64,000 bases of DNA from Pseudomonadota bacterium (GCA_027621915.1 JAQCAD010000001.1:184396-248395), one strand, 5' to 3'. Counted from the first letter of the stretch, positions 52,304 through 62,516 are shown. Notes: a model not told the origin generated them from the sequence alone. Made by a program: numbers and translations.

Positions 52304-53770
52304 TCAGAACAACCAGCCTGGCGGCGCGGAAATGCTGTGTGGTTCCATGAATTCACTCATGCCCTCGAATCCCAGCACACGACCGATACCGCTTTGTTTC
52401 ATACCGCCGAACGGCCCGCGATGATCCTGCGCCATCGGTCCATGACCATTAATATAGGTGTATCCGGCCTCAAGGCGACGAGCCATAGCGACCGCGCGAT
52501 CCCTGTCTGCCGTCCACACGGATGAACAAAGTCCAAACTCGGTGTTGTTCGCCTGTTGTATCGCTTCATCATCCGTATCGAAAGCAAGAATCGGCACAAC
52601 CGGGCCGAATTGTTCTTCCTGCACGATGCGAGAGTTCGGTTCGCAATCGGTAACGACGACGGGGCGTTGAAAATAGCCCTCTTTATAGGTTGCGTCGTCT
52701 GCGATCTGCCCAAGCTCGCGTACCGTAGCACCGCTTCGACGCGAATCGTCGATGAGATCCTGCACAACTTTAAGTTGTCTTTCATTGTTGATCGGCCCCA
52801 TCGTCACTGACGGGTCGGTTCCGTCGCCAACGACAATCCTGTCGACAGCACTGACAAATTTTTCAACGAATTCATCGTAACGGGATCGATGCACGTAAAT
52901 CCTCTTGATCGCCATGCAGATCTGGCCGGCAGTCATGAAGGAACCGTTGACGAAGCGCTGCATGCATTCATCGTTAAGGTCAGCATCATCCATCACCAGT
53001 GCCGCGTCGTTACCGCCGAGCTCAAGCGTAATCGCTTTCAACGTGTCCGCCGCTACTTTCATAATGTGTTTGCCGGCACGGATGCTGCCGGTGAAACTGA
53101 TCTTTCGTACCAGTGGGTTTGAGATCATTTCATCGCCAATCTCGGACGGCGGGCTGGCGATGACATTGATCACGCCCGGAGGCAGCCCGTCCGCCAGCAT
53201 CTTCAGCAGCAGCATCGGGGCGAGCGGTGATTGTTCGGCGAGTTTGATGACCACTGTGTTGCCAGTCATCAGCGCCGGAGGAGTCTTTACACCCAACAGC
53301 GAAATCGGCCAGTTCCAGGGAACGATCTGCGATGCAACGCCGCGCGGCTGGTGCGTGATGATCGTGTCTTGCGGCGGACCGGACAGTTTCTCGTCCTGCG
53401 CAAGTTTTCCTGCCTGCGCTACCGGCCATGCGAATCGATCGCCGAACCTCGAAAATTCAATAGCCGACTCTTTCAGAATCTTGCCGTGTTCGCGGGTGAA
53501 GAGATGGATCATCTCGTTCAGCCGATTTTCATCGGCCGCCAATGGTGCTGCGGCTGCAGTGAGTCGCTCGGCGCGCTCCGCATAACTCAGCGCCGCCCAC
53601 GCTGGATAAGCGCGGTGCGCAGCATTAATTGCATCGCGAACGTCATCCTGGTTGGCCAATGCCGCGCGACCGACGATCTGACTCGGATGTGCGGGATTGT
53701 TGACCTCATACATTCGCCCGCCTGCGGCTTCCCGCCACTCGCCGTCAATGATGTTTTGAACTTCAACCAT
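52304..53770 (-). CDS. NAD(P)-dependent aldehyde dehydrogenase
   Basis: A 488-residue ALDH-superfamily enzyme. Catalytic Cys is in TAGQICMAIKR near 285, the general-base Glu in ITLELGGND near 253, IVPWNWPISL near 150 binds cofactor and QFGPVVPI lies near 390. ATG 53770 has GAGGA upstream; the TTG at 53782 is less likely. Converging next to pobA, it could oxidise an aromatic aldehyde to the acid feeding PobA (4-hydroxybenzaldehyde to 4-hydroxybenzoate), but this is positional inference. Confidence 0.88.
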   Translation of the reverse strand: MVEVQNIIDGEWREAAGGRMYEVNNPAHPSQIVGRAALANQDDVRDAINAAHRAYPAWAALSYAERAERLTAAAAPLAADENRLNEMIHLFTREHGKILKESAIEFSRFGDRFAWPVAQAGKLAQDEKLSGPPQDTIITHQPRGVASQIVPWNWPISLLGVKTPPALMTGNTVVIKLAEQSPLAPMLLLKMLADGLPPGVINVIASPPSEIGDEMISNPLVRKISFTGSIRAGKHIMKVAADTLKAITLELGGNDAALVMDDADLNDECMQRFVNGSFMTAGQICMAIKRIYVHRSRYDEFVEKFVSAVDRIVVGDGTDPSVTMGPINNERQLKVVQDLIDDSRRSGATVRELGQIADDATYKEGYFQRPVVVTDCEPNSRIVQEEQFGPVVPILAFDTDDEAIQQANNTEFGLCSSVWTADRDRAVAMARRLEAGYTYINGHGPMAQDHRGPFGGMKQSGIGRVLGFEGMSEFMEPHSISAPPGWLF

Positions 53771-53817
53771 GTAATTCCTCAACTATCCACAGATGACGCA
53801 GCTTGCTGGCGTGTGAT

Positions 53818-55173
53818 CTAAAAGGTCAGCTGGAACAGCGCGCCCCCGCCTTTGTTATCTGTCACCCTGACGAATCCGCCATGGGCGATCATAACCTGGC
53901 TGGCCAATGCGAGGCCGACACCCGAACCGCCTTCTCGTGTCGTGAAGAAAGGCACGAAGATTTTCCTCGCAATTTCAGCAGGTACGCCGGGGCCGTTGTC
54001 GCTAACCTCGATAACGACATGCCCGCGTCGGTTCAGGCGCGCGGTCAATTCAATCCTGGGGTCAACGCTGTCGCCTATGGCCTGCCGGGCATTTCGCAGC
54101 AAATTGAGGAGAACGGGCTCTATCAGATCCCGATCTGCATAGACGTCGAGTTCCGGTGGAATCACAGTGCAGCTCAATTCTGGATTTTGACCGGCGGGAC
54201 ACTCTGCCTGTGCCAGCCTGGCAACGTCGTCGAAAAGATCACGAATTCCGATGCGTTTCTTTTCCGCCGGCGCAAGTCGCGAAATCTGCCGGTAGCTGTC
54301 CACGAAATCGGTAAGGCTGCTCGACCGGCGGGCAACAACTGAAACGGCCGACTGCAGATCGTCCAGCTCCTCTTCGACCGGTTCGCCCGCGTGAATTTTC
54401 TTTACAACAATATCGACCACCTCTGCTGCTGATGCGGCCAGAGACGTTACCGGTGCGATCGAGTTGATGATCTCGTGAGTAAGGACACTCACAAGGTCCT
54501 GCCAGGATTCTGCCTGCTTGGTGTCCAGCTCCGACTGAATATCCTGTAAGGAGATCAGTCTTTGGCCATTGCCGGCAACGGTTATCTCCGTTACCGCCAG
54601 CGTGAGCTGGTAGTCGATACCATCGACACTGAACTCGACCAACTCCCGCTTGCCGGGCACTGCGTAAGAAATCGCGTCTGCGAATGCGCCGCCGAATTGC
54701 CGGAGATCCTTAAGCCGGTTGACCTGGCTGGGACCAAACAGTCGTCGTGCTGCGTTGTTGTGGATTTCGATCGAATCATCCGCTTTCAATGTCATCAGTG
54801 GCACCGGAATATGCTCGATGAGCGCTCGCAGCTTTCTAACCTCGGTTTCCTGGCCAAGATGCTGCTCGCGCAACCGGTTGATGATGTTGGTGAATGCATC
54901 GCCGAGCTCGTCGAAACCGGATCCGACCCCTTTATAGGAAAAACGTTGCGAGAAATCGGCATTCGCCGCTGCATCGAGAAAACGGCCAATTTCCCGGTTC
55001 GTGCGGCTTACATAGCGCCAAAGTTCAGCCACAAGAAGCAAACAGATAACGGACGCGATGACTGCACCGACCGTGTAACCGCCTCTCGGGAAAAGCCACA
55101 TAGCTACCGCCAGCGCCGCGCCCGCGAGAAACAGTCGCAGGCCTACACCGACGATAAAGCGGCTAGATATCAT
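53818..55173 (-). CDS. NtrY-like sensor histidine kinase
   Basis: A 451-residue membrane kinase. Two membrane helices lie in residues 9-52 with only a short periplasmic loop, followed by a HAMP-like linker, a PAS domain (IEHIPVPLMTLKADDSIEIH, about 118-210), the dimerisation helix with phospho-acceptor His233 (SVLTHEIINSIAPVTSL) and an ATPase domain (NLLRNARQAIGD, VSDNGPGVP, GSGVGLALAS). It lacks a large sensor domain, so it probably detects a membrane signal. It overlaps the response-regulator gene by 11 bp. Confidence 0.92.
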   Translation of the reverse strand: MISSRFIVGVGLRLFLAGAALAVAMWLFPRGGYTVGAVIASVICLLLVAELWRYVSRTNREIGRFLDAAANADFSQRFSYKGVGSGFDELGDAFTNIINRLREQHLGQETEVRKLRALIEHIPVPLMTLKADDSIEIHNNAARRLFGPSQVNRLKDLRQFGGAFADAISYAVPGKRELVEFSVDGIDYQLTLAVTEITVAGNGQRLISLQDIQSELDTKQAESWQDLVSVLTHEIINSIAPVTSLAASAAEVVDIVVKKIHAGEPVEEELDDLQSAVSVVARRSSSLTDFVDSYRQISRLAPAEKKRIGIRDLFDDVARLAQAECPAGQNPELSCTVIPPELDVYADRDLIEPVLLNLLRNARQAIGDSVDPRIELTARLNRRGHVVIEVSDNGPGVPAEIARKIFVPFFTTREGGSGVGLALASQVMIAHGGFVRVTDNKGGGALFQLTF

Positions 55174-56536
55174 ACTTTTCCATACGACGATAAAGTGAAG
55201 TTCGCGTCAGTCCCAGTTCGTTTGCAGCGCGCGAGATGTTGAACCCGTGCTTGAGCAACGCCTTGACGACCGTTTCCTTTTCAAGGTCGTCAAGATTGAA
55301 TGTTTCGGAAGCGTCGCGCTCACTGGACACCTGCGCCAACCCGTCGAGTTGCAGATCAGCGGGTTCAAGCGAGGAACCTTTCGAGAGTATGAGGGCGCGC
55401 TCAATGGAATGTCGCAGGGACCGGACATTTCCGGGCCATTCGTAGGTAAGTAACGCTTTGTCCGCCGCCGCCGAAAAATCCTTGTCAGGCTTATTGTATT
55501 TGCGAGCGAATACTTTCGCGTAGTGACGAGCGATCGGCAAGATATCGTCCCGTCGCTCACGCAGCGGCGGAACGGTAACTTCAACCGTGTTAAGCCGGTA
55601 CAGCAAATCCTGCCGGAAGTGCGATTGGTTGCGCAGCTTGTTCGACGACACATTCGTCGCTGTGACAATCCGAACGTCGACGTCCTCGGCCCTGTTAGAA
55701 CCGACCGGCGTTACCTGACGCTGTTCGATGACGCTGAGCAACTTCGCCTGCAAGTGCAATGGCACATTGCCGATCTCATCCAAGAACAGCGTTCCGCCAT
55801 TGGCCGCCTGGAACCGGCCCGTGCGATCATCCGTCGCCCCCGTGAATGCTCCCTTGACGTGCCCAAACAACTCGGATTCAAAAAGCGATTCTGCAATCGA
55901 GCCCATGTCGACCGGCAAAAAGATTCGTTCACGACGTGACGAGCGACGGTGCAATTCGCGGGCGATCAATTCTTTGCCAGTACCGTTTTCGCCAAGAATG
56001 AGTACGTTCGCGTCGGTCGGCGCTGCAAGGGCAATGATCTCGAGCACCTCTTCGATCTGTTTCGAGTCGCCGACAATCATTTCGCCGCGTGTGACGACTT
56101 CGGACAAAGCCTTGTTAGTTCGTCTTAAGGATTCCATTTCCACCCGACTTCGATGCAGCTCGACGGCCGCAGATACGGTCGCTACAACTTTTTCGTTCTG
56201 CCAGGGTTTGTTGATGAAATCCGTCGCACCCAGCTTCATGGCATCAACCGCCGTGTTAATGCTGCCGTGCGCAGTAACCATGATGACAACGACCCGCGAA
56301 TCGATCTCCAGAATTTTTTGCAGCCACGCGAGTCCCTGTTCGCCGGTCGATTCACCCGGGCCAAAGTTCATATCCAGAAGTACGACGTCGAAGGCGTGGC
56401 GGGACATGAGGTCGGGGATGCGATCCGGCCTGCGGCACGTAACGATTTCCGCAAAATGCCGGCGCAGGAGAATCCTTCCCGCTGTCAGGATGTCGTCCTC
56501 ATCATCGACGATAAGAATATTGCCAACGGTCGCCAT
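55163..56536 (-). CDS. NtrC-family sigma-54-dependent response regulator
   Basis: A 457-residue activator. The receiver has the phospho-acceptor Asp55 (VVLLDMNF). The AAA+ domain has Walker A GENGTGKE (182-189) and the sigma-54 contact loop GAFTGA (229-234). The C-terminal Fis-type HTH ends SRAANELGLTRTSLYRRMEK. I start at ATG 56536, where VDDEDD follows normally; the longer frame is unlikely. It must act on a sigma-54 promoter, and one is present upstream of the divergent transporter operon. Confidence 0.94.
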   Translation of the reverse strand: MATVGNILIVDDEDDILTAGRILLRRHFAEIVTCRRPDRIPDLMSRHAFDVVLLDMNFGPGESTGEQGLAWLQKILEIDSRVVVIMVTAHGSINTAVDAMKLGATDFINKPWQNEKVVATVSAAVELHRSRVEMESLRRTNKALSEVVTRGEMIVGDSKQIEEVLEIIALAAPTDANVLILGENGTGKELIARELHRRSSRRERIFLPVDMGSIAESLFESELFGHVKGAFTGATDDRTGRFQAANGGTLFLDEIGNVPLHLQAKLLSVIEQRQVTPVGSNRAEDVDVRIVTATNVSSNKLRNQSHFRQDLLYRLNTVEVTVPPLRERRDDILPIARHYAKVFARKYNKPDKDFSAAADKALLTYEWPGNVRSLRHSIERALILSKGSSLEPADLQLDGLAQVSSERDASETFNLDDLEKETVVKALLKHGFNISRAANELGLTRTSLYRRMEKYDI

Positions 56537-56565
56537 TGTCCGTGAAGAGTATACGAAAACGGACA
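56537..56565. promoter_or_regulatory. Inverted repeat, candidate binding site of the NtrC-type regulator
   Basis: TGTCCGT (56537-56543) and ACGGACA (56559-56565) are separated by 15 bases. It sits directly before the regulator start and 73 bp upstream of the sigma-54 promoter, a suitable distance for an enhancer site. Binding by this regulator is inference. Confidence 0.45.
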
Positions 56566-56638
56566 CAAATTGCCCGAAAACGTGCACCCTCGTTCAGCTG
56601 CCTAGTATTAATATCCGATATTTCAATTAGTTACAGGT

Positions 56639-56654
56639 TGGCACACTGCTTGCT
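56639..56654 (+). promoter_or_regulatory. Sigma-54 promoter of the HlyD/ABC/FtsX operon
   Basis: TGGCAC, five bases, then TTGCT matches the sigma-54 consensus in full, with the GG and GC pairs separated by the required 10 bases. It is 48 bp upstream of the HlyD-type gene and points at it. The divergent NtrC-type regulator is the natural activator. Confidence 0.85.
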
Positions 56655-56701
56655 TTATACAGGGTAAGGCGTGCACTTTTCGCGGGTTAAAGAACATCAA
56701 A

Positions 56702-58021
56702 GTGAGTGAAATCAGGAAAATTACCCCAGGCCGGCAGTCGCCCGGCATCGGTATGTCGGGCGCCGGCATGGATCGCAAGGTGGCGCGAAAGATGCCGTGG
56801 TCGAAAAAGCTTGGCGCGGGTGCCGGTGGTGTCATTGTTTTGCTTCTCGCCTGGTGGATTGTTGACACGATAACGGGGGGTCGCTCGCTTACCGTAAATT
56901 CGCAACGCGTCACTGTCTCTGAGGTCACGGTTGGCACTTTCGAAGACTTCGTTCCGCTTAGAGGCCGGCTGGTACCCAAAAGCACGGTGTACCTCGACGC
57001 AATAGAAGGTGGACGGGTAGACAAAATTCTCATTGAAGACGGCGCCTTGATTGAGGCCGGAGAACCGATTGTTGTGTTGTCGAACACCAACCTGCAACTT
57101 GAGGTGTTGGGCCGTGATGCTGCGGTAACCGAGCAACTCAACAACATGCGAACGATCGAATTGCAGCTGGAGCAGAATCGCCTGTCTCATCGGAAGAATC
57201 TCGTCGAAATTGATTACCAGATAAAAAGACTGAATCGAAGCATTGAAAGACAAAAGGAAATGGCTGCGAAAAATCTCGTTTCGCAGTCGACTATCGATGA
57301 GCTGGAAGACGAACTCGAGTACTACATCAACAACCGCGATGTCACGCTGGACAGCCAGGACACGGATGCACGCATGCAGGAGCAACAACTCCGCCAGTTG
57401 CGCGCGGCCGGTGAGCAGCTCGAAGCATCTTTGACGCTTGCACGAAACAATCTCGATGACCTGAACGTCAAGGCTCCGGTTGCGGGCAAATTGTCAGGAT
57501 TCACCGTCGAGATCGGACAATCGATCGAACGCGGCGGGCGCCTTGGCCAGATTGATGATCCGAACTCATACAAGCTCAACGTGCAAATCGACGAGTTCTA
57601 CCTCGGTCGCGTCGATTTGCAGCAACGAGCGACAGCTGAACACGAAGGTCGCAATCTTGAAATGCAGATTTCAAAGATCTACCCCCAGGTCAACGGCGGC
57701 CAGTTCGAGGTCGATATGGTTTTTGACAATGAGCCGCTTGGCCTTCGGCGCGGACAGACGCTGCAACTGCGTCTGACGCTTGGCGACAACACAAACGCCA
57801 CTCTGATACCGAACGGATCGTTCTACCAGGAAACCGGTGGTAACTGGATCTTCGTTGTAGCGCCCGATGGCGCGGAAGCTATCAAGCGCGCCGTTCGCCT
57901 GGGAAGGCGAAATACGAATTTTATCGAAGTGCTCGACGGGCTGCAGCCCGGTGAGCGGGTCATCACTTCGCCGTACACGGGCTACGTCGGTATGGATCGC
58001 CTGAACCTGGGCACCAATTAG
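56702..58021 (+). CDS. HlyD-family periplasmic adaptor of an ABC transporter
   Basis: A 439-residue membrane fusion protein. One membrane helix lies near 38-55 (GAGAGGVIVLLLAWWIVD). The periplasmic part has a split lipoyl domain (LDAIEGGRVDKILIEDGALI and VKAPVAGKLSGFTVEIGQSI), a coiled coil of about 110 residues between them, and a beta-barrel domain. Start is GTG 56702, downstream of the sigma-54 promoter. With the ATPase and FtsX-type permease it forms a MacAB-like system. Confidence 0.88.
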   Translation: MSEIRKITPGRQSPGIGMSGAGMDRKVARKMPWSKKLGAGAGGVIVLLLAWWIVDTITGGRSLTVNSQRVTVSEVTVGTFEDFVPLRGRLVPKSTVYLDAIEGGRVDKILIEDGALIEAGEPIVVLSNTNLQLEVLGRDAAVTEQLNNMRTIELQLEQNRLSHRKNLVEIDYQIKRLNRSIERQKEMAAKNLVSQSTIDELEDELEYYINNRDVTLDSQDTDARMQEQQLRQLRAAGEQLEASLTLARNNLDDLNVKAPVAGKLSGFTVEIGQSIERGGRLGQIDDPNSYKLNVQIDEFYLGRVDLQQRATAEHEGRNLEMQISKIYPQVNGGQFEVDMVFDNEPLGLRRGQTLQLRLTLGDNTNATLIPNGSFYQETGGNWIFVVAPDGAEAIKRAVRLGRRNTNFIEVLDGLQPGERVITSPYTGYVGMDRLNLGTN

Positions 58022-58058
58022 CCGGCAGTTTGCTCATTCATTTCAGGGGAAATACAGC

Positions 58059-58739
58059 ATGTTGAAGTTGCATAACCTATACAAGATTTACACGACAGAC
58101 GAGGTCGAAACGGTGGCGCTCAACGGCGTCAACCTTGAAGTGGCGCAAGGCGATTTCGTCGCCATTATGGGCCCGTCGGGTTGTGGAAAATCGACGTTGC
58201 TGAACATCGTCGGCATGCTCGACAACCCCACCGAGGGAGAGTATTTCGTCTTTGACGAAAATGTCGCCGGATACCCGGAGCAGAAACGCAGCGCGATCCG
58301 AAAGAAAAATATCGGGTTCATTTTCCAGAACTTCAACCTGATCGATGAACTGACGGTCGCCGAGAATATCGAACTCGCCTTGCTATACCACAATACTCCC
58401 GCAGCAGCGCGCAAAAAGCGTGTGGCGGAAGTAATGGATCGAATGGGAATCGGGCACCGTGCAAACCACATGCCTGGTCAGCTGTCCGGAGGCCAGCAGC
58501 AACGTGCCGCCGTCGCTCGTGCGGTGGTCGGCAACCAGCCATTGATACTTGCAGATGAACCAACCGGCAATCTCGACTCCGCGCACGGACAGGAGGTAAT
58601 GGAGCTGTTGCAGTCACTCAACCGTGAGGGCACAACGATCGTCATGGTAACCCACTCAGCTGCGCACGCCGACTATGCACACCGAACCGTCAACCTTTTC
58701 GACGGGCACATCGTTACGGACGCCACTCGCGCAGCCTGA
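58059..58739 (+). CDS. ABC transporter ATPase, MacB/LolD type
   Basis: A 226-residue ATPase. Walker A is GPSGCGKST, the signature is LSGGQQQRAAVARAVV and Walker B is LILADEPTGNLDS. This matches the LolD/MacB-type ATPases used with FtsX-like permeases in lipoprotein sorting, peptide export or mechanotransmission. GGGGAAAT precedes ATG 58059. Confidence 0.93.
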   Translation: MLKLHNLYKIYTTDEVETVALNGVNLEVAQGDFVAIMGPSGCGKSTLLNIVGMLDNPTEGEYFVFDENVAGYPEQKRSAIRKKNIGFIFQNFNLIDELTVAENIELALLYHNTPAAARKKRVAEVMDRMGIGHRANHMPGQLSGGQQQRAAVARAVVGNQPLILADEPTGNLDSAHGQEVMELLQSLNREGTTIVMVTHSAAHADYAHRTVNLFDGHIVTDATRAA

Positions 58740-58758
58740 GTCGACTCTGGGGAATCTA

Positions 58759-61185
58759 ATGTTCTGGAATTACATCAAAATCGCAATCCGCAACCTGCGC
58801 AAGCACAAGAGCTTCGCGGCTGTAAACATTTTCGGGCTGGCGATTGGTTTGACGACTTATGTTTTCGGCGGGCTGCTCGTTCGCTATGAAGAAACGCACG
58901 ATGCTTTTTTTGAAAACTCGGCGAACATCTACACGATCGGCGCGATAGCGGCGCCGGTCCTCGGGATGGGATTCAGTTCTTTGAATTCCATATTTACGGC
59001 TGCCGGCCCGCTGTTAGATGCGGAAATTGAAGATATTGAGCTGATGGCGCGGACAGTAGCTTTAGAGTATCTGCTCAGCGTGGGCTCTGAAGGGTTTTAT
59101 CAGACACTGCTGTTTGCTGATTCAGCAATATTACAAATATTTGACTTCGACTACATTCACGGCGATCAGACCGCCCTCGAAAGTCCGAACAGTGTGCTGA
59201 TGTCCGAGACCGCGGCAATCAAATATTTCGGCAACACCGATGTCGTTGGCCAGATCATCACATTGGATAATGAACACGAGTTTTTCGTGTCGGCAGTGAT
59301 CCGGGATGTGCCCGCGAATTCGCATTTCAATTCAATGATTATTCTCGAAACGAAGTTTGATGTCATCGCGCCACTTGCTGTGCTTTCGAAAATGCGCGAC
59401 TTCGACCTGGCCGGCGAGTGGGACAACCTTTCTCTTGGAAACATGACGTACGTCCTGCTGCCTCCGCAACTGGATGGCACGTGGCTCGAGGCCCAGATGG
59501 AAGGCGTATTCGATCGACACGCGTCGGAAGATACGAGAAAGATCATCTCATCGATGACGGCAACACCATTAATTCATGCGAATCTTTCAATCTGGGACAA
59601 CTTCGGCATGCCTATGGTGACTATCGTCAAATTGCTCAGCTTCCTGGTGCTGCTCGTCGCCTGCGTCAACTACACGAACCTTGCGACGGCACAGTCACTT
59701 GGACGCAGCCGTGAGGTCGGTATGCGCAAGACCATGGGCGCAGAACCGCGGCAACTTCTCACGCAGTTCCTTGTTGAGAGCATGGTGATCGCATCGATTG
59801 CGATGATCATCACACTTGCCACGCTGGAGATCATCATCCCGTTGTTTAATGCGTCGACGGGAAAAATAATGTCGTTGAATTATTTTCGCACAATGCCGTG
59901 GTTGATCGGCACGACACTTTTCGTTGGACTGCTCGCTGGTCTGTATCCGGCATGGCTTATTACCCGCACCAATCCGATAGATGCACTGCGCGACATTGCG
60001 AGAAAGGGTAAAAGCGGATCCGCCACTCGCTCCTTCATGATCGGTGCACAATTCGCCATCTCGGCTTTTATGCTGGCGCTGGTTGCCATTGTCTACATGC
60101 AGAACGAGAAGGTTAAGGAGAGTAGCTACGTATTTCCACGATCTGAAATCTATACACTCGAAAGGCTCAATATCGACACGATTCGAGAGCGACTGGATAC
60201 GTTACGGGTTGAGCTGGAGAATCTGCCAAATATCAGCAGTGTTTCCTATTCGTCACAGGTTCCTTATGAGCAGAATAATTCGACGCGCAGCGTAGCCAGG
60301 AATCAGGGCGATAAGGCCGGCGAGATTCAAATGCATATCATGCGCATGACGCCGGAATTCCTGAAAACTTATAACATTCCACTGCTTGCCGGGAGAAACC
60401 TGTCTCGGGACAATACCAATGACGCCATTGACGACGATAGGGAATCATTGAATGTCCTGGTCAACGAGCTGACGCTTGAAAAGCTTGGCTTCGCCAGCCC
60501 GGAAGACGCAATCAACCAGCGCTTTTTTAACCTGGACGACGAAGATACACTCCGTGAGCACATCATTGTCGGGGTCGTTCCCACGCAAAATATCGTCGGC
60601 CTGTTCAATTCGGAAAAGCCATGGATGTTCTATATTTCACCTGACAGTTTCCGCACTGGTTCCGTTCGTATAACCGGCGGCAACATCATTGATACGGTCA
60701 AAGAGATTGAAAACGTGTGGGACAAAGTTATTCCCGAATACCCCATTCAGGGCCGTTTCCTCGATGAAATATTCGAAGAGGTTTACTCCATACTCAGATA
60801 CATGAATATGGCACTTGCAGGATTTGCGGGCGTTGCGCTGTCGCTGGCGATGATTGGCCTTTTCGGCCTCGCCGCATTCATGGCCGCTCAGCGCACAAAA
60901 GAAATTGGCGTTCGTAAAGTGCTTGGCGCAAACACCACTCAGATTGCCCGTCTCTTGGTCTGGCAGTTCTCGAAACCGGTGATATGGGCACTTGCGATCG
61001 CGCTACCGGCTGCCTTTTTTGCGTCAAAGACCTATCTCGATTTCTTTGCCGACAGAATCGGCTCGCCGATTTTCATTCTTCTTGCAGCAGGTGCTATCGC
61101 GGTGATTTTTGCGTGGGGCACGGTTGCCGGGCACGCAATTCGCATCGCGCGTTCGAATCCGATTCTCGCACTTCGTTACGAGTAA
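58759..61185 (+). CDS. ABC transporter permease, duplicated FtsX/MacB core domains
   Basis: An 808-residue permease. An N-terminal helix (residues 20-43) and periplasmic MacB-type domain are followed by three helices with the FtsX core (NLATAQSLGRSREVGMRKTM near 310). A second copy begins near 430 (SFMIGAQFAISAFMLALVAI) and ends with three helices and AQRTKEIGVRKVLGA near 720. This ABC3 type of doubled permease is common in Bacteroidetes and gammaproteobacteria. ATG 58759 has TGGGGAA upstream. Likely cargo: lipophilic peptides or antimicrobials (inference). Confidence 0.9.
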   Translation: MFWNYIKIAIRNLRKHKSFAAVNIFGLAIGLTTYVFGGLLVRYEETHDAFFENSANIYTIGAIAAPVLGMGFSSLNSIFTAAGPLLDAEIEDIELMARTVALEYLLSVGSEGFYQTLLFADSAILQIFDFDYIHGDQTALESPNSVLMSETAAIKYFGNTDVVGQIITLDNEHEFFVSAVIRDVPANSHFNSMIILETKFDVIAPLAVLSKMRDFDLAGEWDNLSLGNMTYVLLPPQLDGTWLEAQMEGVFDRHASEDTRKIISSMTATPLIHANLSIWDNFGMPMVTIVKLLSFLVLLVACVNYTNLATAQSLGRSREVGMRKTMGAEPRQLLTQFLVESMVIASIAMIITLATLEIIIPLFNASTGKIMSLNYFRTMPWLIGTTLFVGLLAGLYPAWLITRTNPIDALRDIARKGKSGSATRSFMIGAQFAISAFMLALVAIVYMQNEKVKESSYVFPRSEIYTLERLNIDTIRERLDTLRVELENLPNISSVSYSSQVPYEQNNSTRSVARNQGDKAGEIQMHIMRMTPEFLKTYNIPLLAGRNLSRDNTNDAIDDDRESLNVLVNELTLEKLGFASPEDAINQRFFNLDDEDTLREHIIVGVVPTQNIVGLFNSEKPWMFYISPDSFRTGSVRITGGNIIDTVKEIENVWDKVIPEYPIQGRFLDEIFEEVYSILRYMNMALAGFAGVALSLAMIGLFGLAAFMAAQRTKEIGVRKVLGANTTQIARLLVWQFSKPVIWALAIALPAAFFASKTYLDFFADRIGSPIFILLAAGAIAVIFAWGTVAGHAIRIARSNPILALRYE

Positions 61186-61211
61186 GCTCCCGGCGACGTT
61201 CCGCGATCGGC

Positions 61212-62516
61212 TCAACGCATCAGCATGCACTCCGCTTCTGCCGGCGCACCGGGCACGACATCCGGCGAAAGCAGCGGCACCGGTTTCCTCGCGATTTTTT
61301 TCGCGGCAACACACAATGAACGATAGTTGTAGGGCGATTTTGATTCGATCATTCGCCCGACCACGTTATCGAGGCTTCGTCGTCCTCGCGACTCTTTAAT
61401 AAGGTAGGCGTCAAGTTCCGCGAGCAAGGTCGTCGCGCGTGCCGTTACCGGACCCGACGACCGTCCGACAAACAGGTCATCGACCGGATCACCCCATTTC
61501 TTCAAATCCGCAAGGGCTAAGGTGCCCCGACGGCCGTTCAGTGTGCCGGTTTCGCGCAGGATCTTGATCGAGTAGTACTCGGCAAGACCTTCGACCAGCC
61601 AGTCGTCGTGCGCGGAACCGGATACACCCATCGCGACATGCACGAGCTCGTGCAACATCGTACTGGTTCCGTTTTCGCTGATCATTGGACGATCTGCGTG
61701 TACATACAATGAGCCTGGACCTGACAGGCCACCGCGCCACATTGGATCGCCAGCACTGACGACGATCAGGCGACTGTCAAGAGTCGGAAAAACGGAACGT
61801 AATGTGGGCAACGTCCAGTTCAGGTACGCCATGATGTCCATCCGGTGCACGCCCTCGCCGACCGGCGACCCGATGGCAACGCGGGTGTCGGCAATCAAGC
61901 CGCGACGAACGCCGATGTCTCCTGCCAGGATCCAGCCGGTAGGCCGGTCGAAGCGACGTTCCGGATTGTCCACCGGGAAGGAGAGCTTGCTGTCGCCAGA
62001 TAGATAAGGAGTTAAGGCCGACCACCCTTCGGGCAAATCAAGATCCAGGCGCGCGACCGAATTCGCACCGACCGTCGTTCGCGCGACTGCTGGCGGGAAC
62101 ACGTCGCCAGCACGAAACAATGCCCACTTTTCTTTCATCAGCGCATCGTAGCCGCCGCTCTGCCTTTGCTGGGATACCCTGACATCGTAGGAGAGCGTGC
62201 CGCCTTTTCGAGGCGGCTGCCAGACCAGTTTGCCGCAGGATTCACTGATGTTTCCGTCGCCGGTGAAATCAATATGCCGCTTGGGATCAATCGTGAAGCG
62301 CAGCTCGCGAAGCCGACGCGATTGCTGCTCGACGCGAATGCTGGCTTGCGCGGTGTCGTCTTTACCATCTTCGATGGTGACGGAATAAACGATGGAATAA
62401 TTTTTGGTCTTCGTGACCACTTCCGTCTGCGGTAGCGGCGGCGATTGCGCGCAGGAGGCAAGCACGACGCACGCGCATACAATAGAACTGGTGCGGACAG
62501 TAGATCGAATTTTCAT
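61212..62516 (-). CDS. Lipoprotein with gluzincin (HExxH) protease-like domain
   Basis: From ATG 62516 this is a 434-residue protein. The signal has a lipobox, VVLASC, with Cys22. The N-terminal half is beta-rich. The C-terminal half has HELVH near 283 and EGLAEYYS about 20 residues later, the zinc-ligand pattern of M61-like/gluzincin peptidases. The longer open frame to 62897 runs through the repeat and tRNA-fragment region and is not coding. The gene is the last chromosomal gene before the integration site. Confidence 0.78.
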   Translation of the reverse strand: MKIRSTVRTSSIVCACVVLASCAQSPPLPQTEVVTKTKNYSIVYSVTIEDGKDDTAQASIRVEQQSRRLRELRFTIDPKRHIDFTGDGNISESCGKLVWQPPRKGGTLSYDVRVSQQRQSGGYDALMKEKWALFRAGDVFPPAVARTTVGANSVARLDLDLPEGWSALTPYLSGDSKLSFPVDNPERRFDRPTGWILAGDIGVRRGLIADTRVAIGSPVGEGVHRMDIMAYLNWTLPTLRSVFPTLDSRLIVVSAGDPMWRGGLSGPGSLYVHADRPMISENGTSTMLHELVHVAMGVSGSAHDDWLVEGLAEYYSIKILRETGTLNGRRGTLALADLKKWGDPVDDLFVGRSSGPVTARATTLLAELDAYLIKESRGRRSLDNVVGRMIESKSPYNYRSLCVAAKKIARKPVPLLSPDVVPGAPAEAECMLMR

